Shown: piece after piece, positions 17,801 through 26,799 of the stretch
Position numbering within the stretch: the stretch's first letter is position 1
Layout of the letters: each line of letters opens with the position of its first letter
Source of the DNA: UBA4874 sp002399435
Lineage (GTDB): Bacteria; Bacillota; Clostridia; Caldicoprobacterales; DTU083
NCBI GenBank assembly: GCA_036823195.1
Contig: DAISGI010000009.1
Location: 1-64,000, forward strand
DNA length: 64,000 nucleotides
Direction: 5' to 3'
Notes under the pieces: generated by a model
Told to the model about the DNA's origin: nothing
The model's input: only the letters and a program-made list of their open reading frames with translations
Databases searched by the model: none
Made by a program: the position numbers and the translations under genes

Positions 17801-17841
17801 ATGGTAACGCACCATTGTATCATCAAATGGTAAAGTACCAT
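17801..17841 (-). promoter_or_regulatory. Two tandem palindromic operator-like sites upstream of PEP carboxykinase
   Basis: ATGGT-N5-ACCAT occurs at 17801-17815 and again at 17827-17841. Both are followed by TGTAT, and their starts are 26 bp apart. They lie 36-76 bp upstream of the carboxykinase start, between the ribosome site and AT-rich promoter-like DNA. A dimeric repressor or activator could bind both sites. The protein is unknown. Confidence 0.65.
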
Positions 17842-17958
17842 TGTATAATCCCAAAACATCTTTACCCATCTTTTAAAGTATTTAACCAACCTTCTTCGTT
17901 AAAAAATTAACCCAACATATTATATCATGAAAATTCCAAGCCTGCCATAGAGTCTTCC

Positions 17959-19497
17959 TTATTTTCCGAAGAGTCGTCCGGTAATACGCCGCAGAATAGA
18001 GGAACCCTTATCGGGATCAGGCGGAGGGGTTTTTCCCTGTCCGGGGTTTTCGATGGGTTTTTTGTCCGGCAATGTCTCTTTTGCCCTGTGGGCTTGTCCC
18101 TGTCGGTAAGGCGAATGGATGGAGGAGGGATTGCCTGCGGAAGAAGGAACACCTGTCTGCCGGGCAGGCTTTTGAGGGGAGGATTCGTGCTTTGAAGCGC
18201 CTTGATGGGATTTCGGCCTTTGAGACCTTTGCGGCCTTTGAGGTTTGAGAGGGGACGGCTTGCGGGATGATTTCTTCTCCCCGCCCCTGGCTTTGGAGCC
18301 CGATGCAGGACGGCTTTTTATCCGATTGGACTGAATCCATTGGTTGGATTCTTCCCGACATTCCGCAAGATCCTGATCCGTCGGCAGCTTTGCTTCCGGA
18401 ATCAGAGTGCCAATATGTTCCTCAATTTCATACAGGGTCATAATATCCTCGCCGGTTACCAGGCTGATGGCATGGCCGTCATGACCTGCCCGTCCCGTTC
18501 GGCCGATCCGATGAACGTAACCGTCCAGCTCCTCCGGAACATCATAGTTGACGACCAGGGACAGATTGTCAATGTCGATGCCGCGGGCGGCTACGTCCGT
18601 GGCGACCAGGATATTGTATTCCTTTTGCCTGAACTGCTGAATGTTTCTCATACGCTTTGCCTGGGGGATATCCCCATGGAGGGAACGACAGTCGTAGCCC
18701 TTTCGGAGCAGAAAGTTCTGCACCCGGTCTACTGCCGCACGGGTATTGCAGAAAATCATGCATGTTTCCGGACGCTCCATCAGGAGAATCCGGTTTAACT
18801 GGGTTCGCTTTTCGTTTCTCCGGACCCGGTAATGTTCCTGCCGGATGGTATCCACTGTCATGGTTTTGGATTCGATTTCGATGGTCACCGGATGATTCAT
18901 GTATGCACTGCACAGTCTGCGGATCTCCCCCGGAATGGTGGCGGAGAAAAGAAGGGTGGTGCGATTACGGGGAAGGGTGCGGATGATCCTGCGAACCTGA
19001 CCAATAAAGCCCATGTCCATCATTCGATCCACTTCATCCAATACCAAAAAGCGAATGTTTTTTGTGATCAGGTTTTTATGCTGTATATGGTCATAAATCC
19101 TGCCGGGAGTGCCGGTAACCATGGTAATGGGACTTTTAAGAGCCTGAATTTCCTTATTCATGTTGTGCTGGCCGTATACTGCCGTGGTACGATGCGGCAG
19201 ATGACCCGCCATTTTTTTAAGATCGCTGTCCACCTGAACCGCCAGTTCCCTTGTCGGTTCCAATATAAGACATTGGGGCCCGGGCTTTTCCGGATCGGTC
19301 ATTTGAAGAAGGGATACCCCGAAAACAGCTGTTTTGCCGCTGCCGGTCTTGGACATGACAATGACATCTTCCCCGTTCAATATATGGGGAATTGCTTTCT
19401 CCTGTACTTTCGTGGGCTTTTCGAATCCCATCCCGTTCAATGCCTCCAAAATGGGATCCGAAAGGCCCAATTCCCTGAAATCCTTGCTACTGCTCAT
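17959..19497 (-). CDS. DEAD-box-family ATP-dependent RNA helicase
   Basis: The protein has 512 residues. The Q-motif region (FRELGLSDPILEALNGMGF) starts near residue 6. It is followed by motif I (TGSGKT), Ia (PTRELAVQV), Ib (TPGRIYD), motif II as DEVD instead of DEAD, III (SAT), V (ATDVAARGID) and VI (HRIGRTGRAG). After about residue 375 the protein turns into a long Ser/Pro/Lys/Arg/Gln-rich disordered tail that probably binds RNA. It resembles the CshA/CsdA-like helicases that remodel ribosomal and messenger RNA. It is a single gene with its own ribosome site. The exact paralogue cannot be named. Confidence 0.92.
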   Translation of the reverse strand: MSSSKDFRELGLSDPILEALNGMGFEKPTKVQEKAIPHILNGEDVIVMSKTGSGKTAVFGVSLLQMTDPEKPGPQCLILEPTRELAVQVDSDLKKMAGHLPHRTTAVYGQHNMNKEIQALKSPITMVTGTPGRIYDHIQHKNLITKNIRFLVLDEVDRMMDMGFIGQVRRIIRTLPRNRTTLLFSATIPGEIRRLCSAYMNHPVTIEIESKTMTVDTIRQEHYRVRRNEKRTQLNRILLMERPETCMIFCNTRAAVDRVQNFLLRKGYDCRSLHGDIPQAKRMRNIQQFRQKEYNILVATDVAARGIDIDNLSLVVNYDVPEELDGYVHRIGRTGRAGHDGHAISLVTGEDIMTLYEIEEHIGTLIPEAKLPTDQDLAECREESNQWIQSNRIKSRPASGSKARGGEKKSSRKPSPLKPQRPQRSQRPKSHQGASKHESSPQKPARQTGVPSSAGNPSSIHSPYRQGQAHRAKETLPDKKPIENPGQGKTPPPDPDKGSSILRRITGRLFGK

Positions 19498-19625
19498 TAT
19501 ATTCTCCTATTCTGTATGCTGGCCATAAAAACAATACCACAATGTCCCTCCCAATGCAAGAAGGGAGCAGGCGGGAAGACAGGAGACAAAGAACCCGCTG
19601 GAAATATCATACTGTGCCGGAAAGA

Positions 19626-21374
19626 TCATGCCATTATGATCTGCTCATCGGATTTGAGTCCCAGCATTTTGACGGCATCTTCCCGCATCTTATATTTCAG
19701 GATTTTTCCTGCTGCATTCATTGGAAATTCCGTGACGAAGCTGACGTACCTGGGCGTTTTCTGTCTGGCCATATGGGAGCGGACATATTCCTTGATTTCC
19801 TCTGCCGTCATTTCCTCGCCCTTTTTCAGGATGACGCAAGCCATGACAGCCTCGCCGTATGTCTTGTCCGGTACGCCGATAACCTGTACGTCCTTTACCT
19901 TGGGATGGGTATAGATGAAATCCTCGATTTCCTTGGGGTAAATGTTCTCCCCGCCGCGAATGATCATATCCTTGATTCTTCCGGTGATGATGTAGTTCCC
20001 GCTGGAGTCCCGCCTGGCCAGGTCTCCGGTATGGAGCCATCCATTTTCGTCAATTGCGGCAGCCGTGGCTTCCGGCATGTTGTAATATCCTTTCATGATA
20101 TTGTAACCTCTGGCGACGAATTCCCCGTCCACATTGTCCGGCAGGTCTTCGCCGGTTTCCGTATCCACAATTTTGCATTCCACCTGGGGAAGCGGACGCC
20201 CCACCGTATTGATCCGGACATCCAGGGGATCGTCCACGCGGCTTTGCGTGCACCCGGGGGAGGATTCGGTCTGTCCGTATACAATGGTGATCTGCTTCAT
20301 GTTCATCTTATCCACCACATCCTGCATGACACTGGCGGGGCAGGGGCTGCCTGCCATGATGCCGGTCCGCATATGGGAAAAATCGGTTTTCGGGAAATTC
20401 TCATGCTCCAGCATGGTGATGAACATGGTGGGGACTCCGTGAAAGCAGGTGATTTTTTCCTTGTCGATGCATGCCAGGGATCTCCTCGGCGAGAAATAAG
20501 GCATCGGACACAGGGTCGTGCCGTGAGTCATGGCAGCAGCCATGGCCAGCACCATCCCGAAACAATGGAACATCGGTACCTGTATCATCATGCGGTCGGC
20601 TGTGGACAGATCCATGCAGTCCCCGATGCATTTTCCGTTGTTTATCACATTATAGTGAGTAAGCATGACGCCTTTGGGGAAGCCGGTGGTACCGGAAGTG
20701 TACTGTATGTTGCAGACGTCATCCTTGTCCATGGCGCGTGCCCGGCGCTGTGCCTCCTCCACCGGGATCTTTTCCGCCAGGGAGACGGCTTCCTCCCAGG
20801 TGATGCATCCCGGCCGACTGGACTCCACCGTAATGATGTTGCGAAGGCGGGGAAGGCGCCTGGTGTGCAGCGGCTCTCCGGACGCTGCGGTTTCCAGCTC
20901 GGGGCAGATCTCCTTCATAATGCTGATATAGTCGGAATCCTTGAAGCCATCCATCATCACCAGGGTATGGGTATCCGACTGCCGGAGCAGGAATTCAGCC
21001 TCACGGATTTTATAGGAGGTATTGACGGTAACAAGGTTGGCTCCGATCATGGTGGTTGCCCAGAATGTGATAAACCATTGAGGGACATTGGTGGCCCAGA
21101 TGGCAACCTGATCCCCCGGTTCCACACCCAGGGCAATCAGGGAACGGGCAAAGGTATGCACATCTTCCCGGAATTCCGAATAGGTTCTGGTATAGTCCAG
21201 GGTGGAATAACGGAAGGCGTATTGGTCCGGAAACTCCTTTGTGACACGGTCCAATACCTGCGGAAAGGTAAGATCGATCAGGGTATCGTGCTTCCATATA
21301 TATTTTCCGGTTCTGGCGGCGTTGTCATACAGAGGACTGTCCTGGACGGTTTCCGTCTCCATATAATGGCTCAT
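19626..21374 (-). CDS. AMP-forming acyl-CoA synthetase (fatty-acid-CoA ligase-like)
   Basis: This 582-residue enzyme belongs to the adenylate-forming superfamily. It makes an acyl-AMP and then the CoA thioester. Visible motifs are the phosphate loop YTSGTTGFPKGV, the YGQTESSPGC adenine-site segment, HTGDLARRD, the hinge GRIKDMIIRGGENIYP, and the catalytic lysine context AAGKILKYKMRED near the C-terminus. The ATG at 21374 has GAGGAG eight bases upstream and is preferred to the ATG 15 bases earlier, which lacks a site. Length and the FCS-like signature suggest medium- to long-chain acyl substrates, though the chain length cannot be fixed. It stands alone between the helicase and an AT-rich repeat region. 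Confidence 0.9.
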   Translation of the reverse strand: MSHYMETETVQDSPLYDNAARTGKYIWKHDTLIDLTFPQVLDRVTKEFPDQYAFRYSTLDYTRTYSEFREDVHTFARSLIALGVEPGDQVAIWATNVPQWFITFWATTMIGANLVTVNTSYKIREAEFLLRQSDTHTLVMMDGFKDSDYISIMKEICPELETAASGEPLHTRRLPRLRNIITVESSRPGCITWEEAVSLAEKIPVEEAQRRARAMDKDDVCNIQYTSGTTGFPKGVMLTHYNVINNGKCIGDCMDLSTADRMMIQVPMFHCFGMVLAMAAAMTHGTTLCPMPYFSPRRSLACIDKEKITCFHGVPTMFITMLEHENFPKTDFSHMRTGIMAGSPCPASVMQDVVDKMNMKQITIVYGQTESSPGCTQSRVDDPLDVRINTVGRPLPQVECKIVDTETGEDLPDNVDGEFVARGYNIMKGYYNMPEATAAAIDENGWLHTGDLARRDSSGNYIITGRIKDMIIRGGENIYPKEIEDFIYTHPKVKDVQVIGVPDKTYGEAVMACVILKKGEEMTAEEIKEYVRSHMARQKTPRYVSFVTEFPMNAAGKILKYKMREDAVKMLGLKSDEQIIMA

Positions 21375-21637
21375 GATGATTCTCCTCACTTATTGATATC
21401 GTATGGAATCCCGGAGAGGGCTCCTCTTCCAAACAGGTTTTTCACAGATTTTTCAGATCGTGCCAACAATTCTCCATAGAATCCCTGATATTTGGCTCCG
21501 GCCCTTGACGCATTTTCACCTCAGGCCATAAATCAATTTTCAACCATTCTAACAAATTTCCCGTCTGGTGTAAAGTCACTGGTAAATGATTTTTACTTTC
21601 GGCTGATTTCAGAAAGGGAAAACGGTGGGGGAAATCC

Positions 21638-21666
21638 TTGATTTTCCATGGAAAACATGGTATGAT
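21638..21666 (+). promoter_or_regulatory. Sigma-A-type promoter for the isomerase gene at 21844
   Basis: TTGATT (21638-21643), a 17-bp spacer, and TATGAT (21661-21666). The spacer holds a short palindrome (CCATGGAAAACATGG). The promoter lies about 180 bp before the start, with the A-rich tandem repeat in between. The remainder of 21390-21837 shows no gene. Confidence 0.55.
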
Positions 21667-21744
21667 TCAAAGGAAGATGTTGCCTGAAGGGCATCTGAAT
21701 TATCTGAATAAAAGGATAACAAGTCCGAAAAGAGATCAAAAATA

Positions 21745-21820
21745 AAAGATAAAGAAAATACAAAGATAAAAAAATACAAAGATCAAAAAATGCAAAGATA
21801 AAAAAATACAAAGATCAAGG
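21745..21820 (+). repeat. A-rich 16-bp tandem repeat in an untranslated leader
   Basis: About 4.7 copies of a unit reading AAAGATAAAAAAATAC with alternating T/C at position 7 (units start at 21745, 21762, 21778, 21794 and 21810). It ends 24 bp before the start codon of the isomerase gene, so it would lie in the mRNA leader. Confidence 0.85.
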
Positions 21821-21843
21821 GAACAACAGATGGAGGGGTGGAA

Positions 21844-22692
21844 ATGGCGGATTGTGTTACAATTACCGGATTTGCAGATGAAATTGATCCAATGCTGGAC
21901 AAACAGATGAAGGTCCTGAAAAAGCTTGGAATTTCCCATGTGGAAATGCGCAGGGTGGACGCCAAAAATCTGGTGGACTATCCGATAAAAGAGGTAAAGG
22001 GAATCAAATCACGTCTGGATGCAGGCGGGATTCACCTTTCGGCGGTGGGATCGCCGATCGGCAAAATTGGCATTGCGGACGATTTTGCACCGCATATGGA
22101 GCAGTTCAAGCACACGGTGGAGATTGCCCATGAGATGGAGACTCCCTATATCCGGATATTCAGCTTCTTTATCCCGAAGGGAGAGGAGCGGACCGCGTAC
22201 AGGGAAGCGGTTCTGGAGCGATTGGGACAGTTTGTGGATTATGCGGCTTCCAATGATGTCATTCTGCTTCATGAGAATGAAAAGAATATTTACGGGGAAA
22301 AGGCCCCGGAATGTCTGGAAATCATGAAACATTTTTACGGCGATCATTTCAGGGCGGTTTTTGATTTTGCCAATTTTGTTCAGGTAAAGCAGGATACCCT
22401 GGAAGCGTATGAGATGTTGAAGCCCTATGTGGAGTATGTTCATGTCAAGGACGCCCGATGGAGCGATGGGAATGTGGTTCCGGCAGGCTACGGAGACGGT
22501 CATGTGAAAGAGATCCTGAAGCAGCTGAAGGGCAGAGGATATCATGGGTACTTGTCGCTGGAACCCCATCTGACCAATTTTGTCGGCTTTTCTGATCTGG
22601 AAAAGGAAGGAAATATCGGAAAGAAATTGACGGGCGAAGAAGCGTTTACCCTGGCTTATGATTCCCTCAGGAAGCTTCTGAAGGAAATCTAA
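21844..22692 (+). CDS. Sugar phosphate isomerase/epimerase-like TIM-barrel protein
   Basis: The protein has 282 residues from the ATG at 21844, which has GGAGGGG upstream. A GTG two codons earlier overlaps that site and is less likely. It has the xylose-isomerase-like barrel pattern, with metal-binding acidic and histidine positions in LLHENE, FDFANF, YVHVKDA and LSLEPHL. Such proteins isomerise or epimerise ketoses, or act on inositol and related sugars. The substrate is not evident. It stands alone between an upstream AT-rich leader and a downstream terminator. Two more members of the superfamily occur at 33655 and 39723. Confidence 0.85.
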   Translation: MADCVTITGFADEIDPMLDKQMKVLKKLGISHVEMRRVDAKNLVDYPIKEVKGIKSRLDAGGIHLSAVGSPIGKIGIADDFAPHMEQFKHTVEIAHEMETPYIRIFSFFIPKGEERTAYREAVLERLGQFVDYAASNDVILLHENEKNIYGEKAPECLEIMKHFYGDHFRAVFDFANFVQVKQDTLEAYEMLKPYVEYVHVKDARWSDGNVVPAGYGDGHVKEILKQLKGRGYHGYLSLEPHLTNFVGFSDLEKEGNIGKKLTGEEAFTLAYDSLRKLLKEI

Positions 22693-22737
22693 CTTAATCT
22701 GATTCCATCCATCCTGCGTGATATGGGTCTCCACAGG

Positions 22738-22769
22738 AAGCTGCCCTATCCGTGGATGGCAGGCTTTTT
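22738..22769 (+). terminator. Terminator between convergent genes
   Basis: AAGCTGCC (22738-22745) pairs with GGCAGGCTT (22758-22766) with a one-base bulge, followed by TTTTT. It ends the isomerase transcript before the leftward pseudouridine synthase gene. Confidence 0.65.
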
Positions 22770-22786
22770 ATGGTTTGGATCCCGAT

Positions 22787-23521
22787 TCATTGGGATTTGC
22801 GGGGATCAAACAAATTCCATGGGAAAACATCCGGGGGATGGGAGGTAAATACCATCTCCCTTTTTGTTGTCGGATGCTGAAAAACAAGCTGATGGGACCA
22901 GAGTGCCATTTGCTGCCCTGGAGAGTTCACATCGGCTCCATATTTCTGATCCCCGTAAAGAGGGTGTCCGATGGCAGCAAACTGGACCCGTATCTGGTGA
23001 GAGCGCCCGGTCCAAAGGCGGATGCGGACCAGGGCGAGGGAACCTGTACAGGAATCCCCTGTCTGCATCCTTCTGCTGCCTTGCACCTGATAGTCAAGTC
23101 TGGCCCGTTTGCTTCCGGAAACGGACGGGGATACCGTTCGCACCATGTTGGTTGCCCTGTCCTTTTGCAGATAATGTTCCAGCTGCCTTTTTTTCTCTTT
23201 TGGTGTGCCGTGGACCACTGCCAGGTAGACTTTCCCGAATGTACGGGCCCGGATCTGATCCGAAAGGCGGGCAGCGGCTTTGGAGGTTCTGGCAAAGACC
23301 ATGACTCCGCCTGCCGGCCGGTCCAGACGATGTACCAGCCCCAGAAAGACATTGCCCGGCTTCTGATACCGGATTTTGATATCCCGCTTCAGAAGGGACA
23401 AAAGATCCGGATCACCGGACGCATCTTCCTGTGAAGGCATATTCACCGGCTTTTCCACGACCAGGAGATGATTGTCCTCGTATAGTATGGAAATCGGGGG
23501 AGAAGAAGCGGTTTGGTTCAT
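22787..23521 (-). CDS. RluA-family RNA pseudouridine synthase
   Basis: This 244-residue enzyme converts uridine to pseudouridine in rRNA or tRNA. The catalytic aspartate lies in HRLD at residue 67, followed by PAGGVMVFART. The conserved VEKP segment and the C-terminal RLWTGRSHQIR and GDQKYG motifs are all present. The start codon overlaps the stop of the upstream methyltransferase (ATGA), with GGAGGCG as its ribosome site, so a longer N-terminal frame is rejected. Both coupled genes modify RNA. No S4 domain is seen, as in the short RluA/RluC-like subgroup. Confidence 0.9.
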   Translation of the reverse strand: MNQTASSPPISILYEDNHLLVVEKPVNMPSQEDASGDPDLLSLLKRDIKIRYQKPGNVFLGLVHRLDRPAGGVMVFARTSKAAARLSDQIRARTFGKVYLAVVHGTPKEKKRQLEHYLQKDRATNMVRTVSPSVSGSKRARLDYQVQGSRRMQTGDSCTGSLALVRIRLWTGRSHQIRVQFAAIGHPLYGDQKYGADVNSPGQQMALWSHQLVFQHPTTKREMVFTSHPPDVFPWNLFDPRKSQ

Positions 23522-24402
23522 TTCTTCGCCTCCGCTTCCCAGCGGCCGGACGCTCCGCATGGCAGGATCAGTCCCGAACGGGTAATGGGCAGCCCCACTT
23601 CGTCGGATGTGACGGTTCCCCCATATTCTTTCCTTATGGAAAGGGTCAGGAGGTTGTATAAAACGGTAGGCGACAGGCCAGTGGTATAGGAATTAATCAG
23701 AAAGAACAGAGGATGGGGGGAGAGCACCTTTCTGCACAGGTCGATCAGGCCATAAAGTTCGTTTTCAATTTTCCAGACTTCTCCTTTGGGACCTCTTCCA
23801 TAAGACGGAGGGTCCATAATCACCGCATCGTACTGCCGGCCCCGGCGTATTTCACGCTGCACAAACTTTACAGTGTCATCCACAAGGAAGCGGACTCTCC
23901 GGTCTTCCAGTCCGGACAACCGAAGATTTTCCTTTGCCCAGGCGACCATTCCCTTTGCCGCGTCCACATGGCAGACCTCTTCTGCGCCGGCGCAGGCTGC
24001 GGCAACGCTGGCCCCACCCGTATAGGCAAACAGATTCAGTACCCGGACAGGGCGGCTGCTGCCTTTTATCTTTTTCATGATCCATTCCCAGTTGACGGCC
24101 TGCTCCGGAAATACTCCGGTATGCTTGAACCCCATGGGCTTTACATGGAAGGTCAGACTTCCATAGGAAATCCTCCATTGCTCCGGAAGCTTCGAGAAAT
24201 ACTCCCAGGTACCGCCGCCCGTATTGCTTCTGTGGTAGCGGGCATGAGCCATGTTCCAGGACTTGTCGCCGGATGTCCCGGGCCAGATCACCTGGGGATC
24301 CGGACGCCTCAGAATGAACTTTCCCCAGCGCTCCAGTTTTTCTCCGTCTCCGGTATCGATCAGTTCATAATCTTTCCAGTTTTTTGCTAAAAACAATTTC
24401 AT
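23518..24402 (-). CDS. Class I SAM-dependent methyltransferase, RlmI/RlmK-like rRNA methyltransferase
   Basis: The protein has 294 residues. Motif I is LNLFAYTGGAS at about 122-132. Motif IV is DPPSYGRG at about 197-204, the arrangement of 23S rRNA cytosine-5 or guanine methyltransferases of the RlmI/RlmKL group, but without the N-terminal PUA or THUMP domain. It is translationally coupled to the downstream RluA-like gene, which supports an RNA target. The methylated base cannot be told from sequence. Confidence 0.82.
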   Translation of the reverse strand: MKLFLAKNWKDYELIDTGDGEKLERWGKFILRRPDPQVIWPGTSGDKSWNMAHARYHRSNTGGGTWEYFSKLPEQWRISYGSLTFHVKPMGFKHTGVFPEQAVNWEWIMKKIKGSSRPVRVLNLFAYTGGASVAAACAGAEEVCHVDAAKGMVAWAKENLRLSGLEDRRVRFLVDDTVKFVQREIRRGRQYDAVIMDPPSYGRGPKGEVWKIENELYGLIDLCRKVLSPHPLFFLINSYTTGLSPTVLYNLLTLSIRKEYGGTVTSDEVGLPITRSGLILPCGASGRWEAEAKK

Positions 24403-24656
24403 GCTCCTCCTGTCCGCCTTATTATACCAATCCGCATCGGTCTTATCAATGCTGCTTTTTGAATGAAATGTAAAATATTCTGCTTCATAAAACGTCCGGA
24501 ATCTGATATCCTAATACATACGGGAACAATATGTCGTATTTTGCGGGAATTGCTGCTCCCAGGAAATTTTCAGCTTTCTTTTTAGGGCCGGTTTGGGCCG
24601 TAGCAAGTTTCCGGACAGCAGCAGTTCAAATCTAAGGGAAACGAAGGATGATATTC

Positions 24657-25967
24657 ATGAAAATTGCAGTTGCAGGAACCGGATATGTCGGGCTGGTTAC
24701 CGGCGTATGCCTGGCAGAGATGGGACATGACGTGGTATGTGTTGATATTGATAAGGAAAAAGTCCGGAAAATGACATCCGGGCAGTCTCCTATCTATGAG
24801 CCGGGGCTGGAGGAGCTCATGCAAAAAAACCGGGAACGGCTCACCTTTACCACAGATTATCAGAATGCCTACCGGAACGCGAAGGTCATTTTCATCGGTG
24901 TCGGCACTCCTGAGAAAAAGGACGGTTCCGCCAACCTGAAATATGTCTATGAGGTGGCCGGGCAGATTGCAGATAGCGTGGAGCAGGATTCCCTGGTGGT
25001 GATCAAATCCACCGTTCCCATAGGAACCAATGACAAGGTTGAGAGGCTCCTGAAGGAACGGGCCAGGGCCGGTCTGCATATGGAAGTAGCTTCCAATCCG
25101 GAGTTTCTGTCCCAGGGAACGGCAGTGAAGGATACGCTCCATGCTTCCCGGATTGTGATTGGAGTGGAATCCCCACAGGCAGAAAAAGCTCTTCGGGATG
25201 TTTACCGGAACTTTGACCGGCCCTTGGTTGTCACGGATCGCAGGAGCGCGGAAATGATAAAATACGCATCCAATGATTTCCTTGCCCTGAAGGTGTCCTA
25301 TATCAATGAAATCGCCAATGTTTGTGATGTGATCGGCGCCAACGTGGATGATGTGGTCACCGGCATGGGCCTGGATCCCCGGATCGGAAACCGATTCCTG
25401 AGACCTGGCATCGGATACGGCGGCTCCTGCTTTCCAAAGGATACCAAAGCCCTTCACTGGCTGGCCAGTTTTCATGATTATGAATTGAAAACAGTGAAGG
25501 CGGCCATCGAGGTCAATGAAAATCAGAAGATCAAGCTGATCAAGAAGGCCAGGCAGTATTATGAAGATTTCAACGGGCTGAAGGCAGCGGTTCTGGGCCT
25601 GACCTTCAAGCCGGGCACGGATGATCTGCGGGAAGCACCCTCTCTTTCCAATATACCGATTTTGCTGGAGGACGGCATGGATATCCGGGCCTGGGATCCC
25701 ATCGGCATGGACTCCTTCCGCAGGCTTTATCCCGATGGGATTACCTATTGCGAATCCATCGAAGAAGCATTGAACGACACGGATATCTGCTTCATTTTTA
25801 CGGAATGGCCGGAAATCACAGGTTTCCACCTTTCCGGGTATGCGGAGCGGATGCGCACTCCCATTATTCTGGATGGCAGAAACTGCTACCGTCTGGAGGA
25901 TGCGGAAAAGGCGCCGGTTTTATACGATTCCATCGGCAGACGGGTCGTCGGCAAGTACAAAAAATGA
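24657..25967 (+). CDS. UDP-glucose 6-dehydrogenase
   Basis: This 436-residue enzyme oxidises UDP-glucose twice with NAD to UDP-glucuronate, a precursor for acidic exopolysaccharide. The N-terminal Rossmann fold has GTGYVGLVTG with an acidic VDID ending strand 2. The catalytic cysteine lies in GYGGSCFPKDTKAL. The C-terminal domain shows GLTFKPGTDDLREAPS. The ATG at 24657 has GAAGGA ten bases upstream, and the ATG three codons earlier overlaps that site. It is a single-gene unit closed by a strong terminator. No glycosyltransferase cluster is next to it. Confidence 0.93.
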   Translation: MKIAVAGTGYVGLVTGVCLAEMGHDVVCVDIDKEKVRKMTSGQSPIYEPGLEELMQKNRERLTFTTDYQNAYRNAKVIFIGVGTPEKKDGSANLKYVYEVAGQIADSVEQDSLVVIKSTVPIGTNDKVERLLKERARAGLHMEVASNPEFLSQGTAVKDTLHASRIVIGVESPQAEKALRDVYRNFDRPLVVTDRRSAEMIKYASNDFLALKVSYINEIANVCDVIGANVDDVVTGMGLDPRIGNRFLRPGIGYGGSCFPKDTKALHWLASFHDYELKTVKAAIEVNENQKIKLIKKARQYYEDFNGLKAAVLGLTFKPGTDDLREAPSLSNIPILLEDGMDIRAWDPIGMDSFRRLYPDGITYCESIEEALNDTDICFIFTEWPEITGFHLSGYAERMRTPIILDGRNCYRLEDAEKAPVLYDSIGRRVVGKYKK

Positions 25968-26002
25968 TCGCAGGATGAACGCTTGCCTTGTTTCGCAGAA
26001 GG

Positions 26003-26049
26003 AACTATAAAAAATGGTGAGAATTCATCATTTTTTATAGTTTTTTCTT
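26003..26049 (+). terminator. Strong terminator after UDP-glucose dehydrogenase
   Basis: An 18-bp stem (26003-26020 with 26025-26042, one G-T pair), a four-base loop, and a T-rich tract. It is AT-rich and nearly symmetric. Confidence 0.9.
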
Positions 26050-26127
26050 TTATGTGGAAGGATTTTCATAAGTGGTGTCGAAGATAATATATGTAAATAA
26101 GGGAATTGCAGGAGAAGGCAGTTTGAA

Positions 26128-26799
26128 ATGTCCATCATTGAAAAGGCCGGCAAGGCGATTGCATCAAAGACAGCTGCTATTTTGAATCTGGACCAGGACC
26201 ATCGGGAAGTTCTGGAATATGGTGCTCTGAATTTTTTGCAAACCTTGTTTACCGTTATTCTGATTGTACTGTTTGGTATTCTGGCCGGATCGTTGCCGGA
26301 GATCCTTGTCCTGTCACTGACAGCTGCCCTGCTGCGTCAGTTTTCCGGAGGAGTGCACGCCACTTCCCCCTATCGCTGTGCGGTACTCAGTGTCCTGATC
26401 TTCGGAGGACTTTCCCTTCTTGTGAAGTATGACATGGTTTTTTCATCACGGATGCCTGCTCTTCTGTTTCAGGGAGGAGCCCTTGTTTTCATTCTCGTTT
26501 TCCTGTACCGGTACGCACCGGCGGACAGTCCGAACAAAAGGATCAAAAATCCGGATACCATACATCGGCTGAGAAAGTCATCCTTCTTCTTTGTAATGGC
26601 AGCGGAGCTGCTTACTGCGGTATTATGGGAGGTTCATCTGCAAGCGGACTCGGGAGTGGCACTTCAATTCCTTGTCTGCATACAGCTGGGCATGCTTTGG
26701 CAGGCGCTCAGCATTACCCCGGTCATGCGCCGGGTTATCGGCTGGATGGATTCTCTCTTAATAAAATTCAATCCGTGGAAAGGAGGCGTTCGAGCGTGA
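26128..26799 (+). CDS. agrB: AgrB-like processing membrane protease for a cyclic peptide autoinducer
   Basis: This 223-residue membrane protein has about six hydrophobic stretches. The catalytic pair of the AgrB family is visible as His77 in SGGVHATS and Cys84 in PYRC, followed by the conserved PADSPNKRI segment. AgrB cleaves the C-terminal part of AgrD and forms the thiolactone or lactone ring. The next gene, starting inside the AgrB stop codon, is an AgrD-like peptide. No AgrC/AgrA sensor pair is present in the window, so the receptor must lie elsewhere or be of another type. Confidence 0.92.
   Translation: MSIIEKAGKAIASKTAAILNLDQDHREVLEYGALNFLQTLFTVILIVLFGILAGSLPEILVLSLTAALLRQFSGGVHATSPYRCAVLSVLIFGGLSLLVKYDMVFSSRMPALLFQGGALVFILVFLYRYAPADSPNKRIKNPDTIHRLRKSSFFFVMAAELLTAVLWEVHLQADSGVALQFLVCIQLGMLWQALSITPVMRRVIGWMDSLLIKFNPWKGGVRA

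Noticed and set aside
16353..17807. Rightward 484-codon open frame
   Set aside because: It lies antisense to the PEP carboxykinase gene, crosses the 100-N gap and has no recognisable domain or ribosome site.
19542..21479. Rightward 645-codon open frame
   Set aside because: It is antisense to the clearly conserved acyl-CoA synthetase. It is a by-product of codon bias, with low-complexity His/Gly-rich translation.
24582..25829. Leftward 415-codon open frame
   Set aside because: Antisense to UDP-glucose dehydrogenase, whose motifs are intact.
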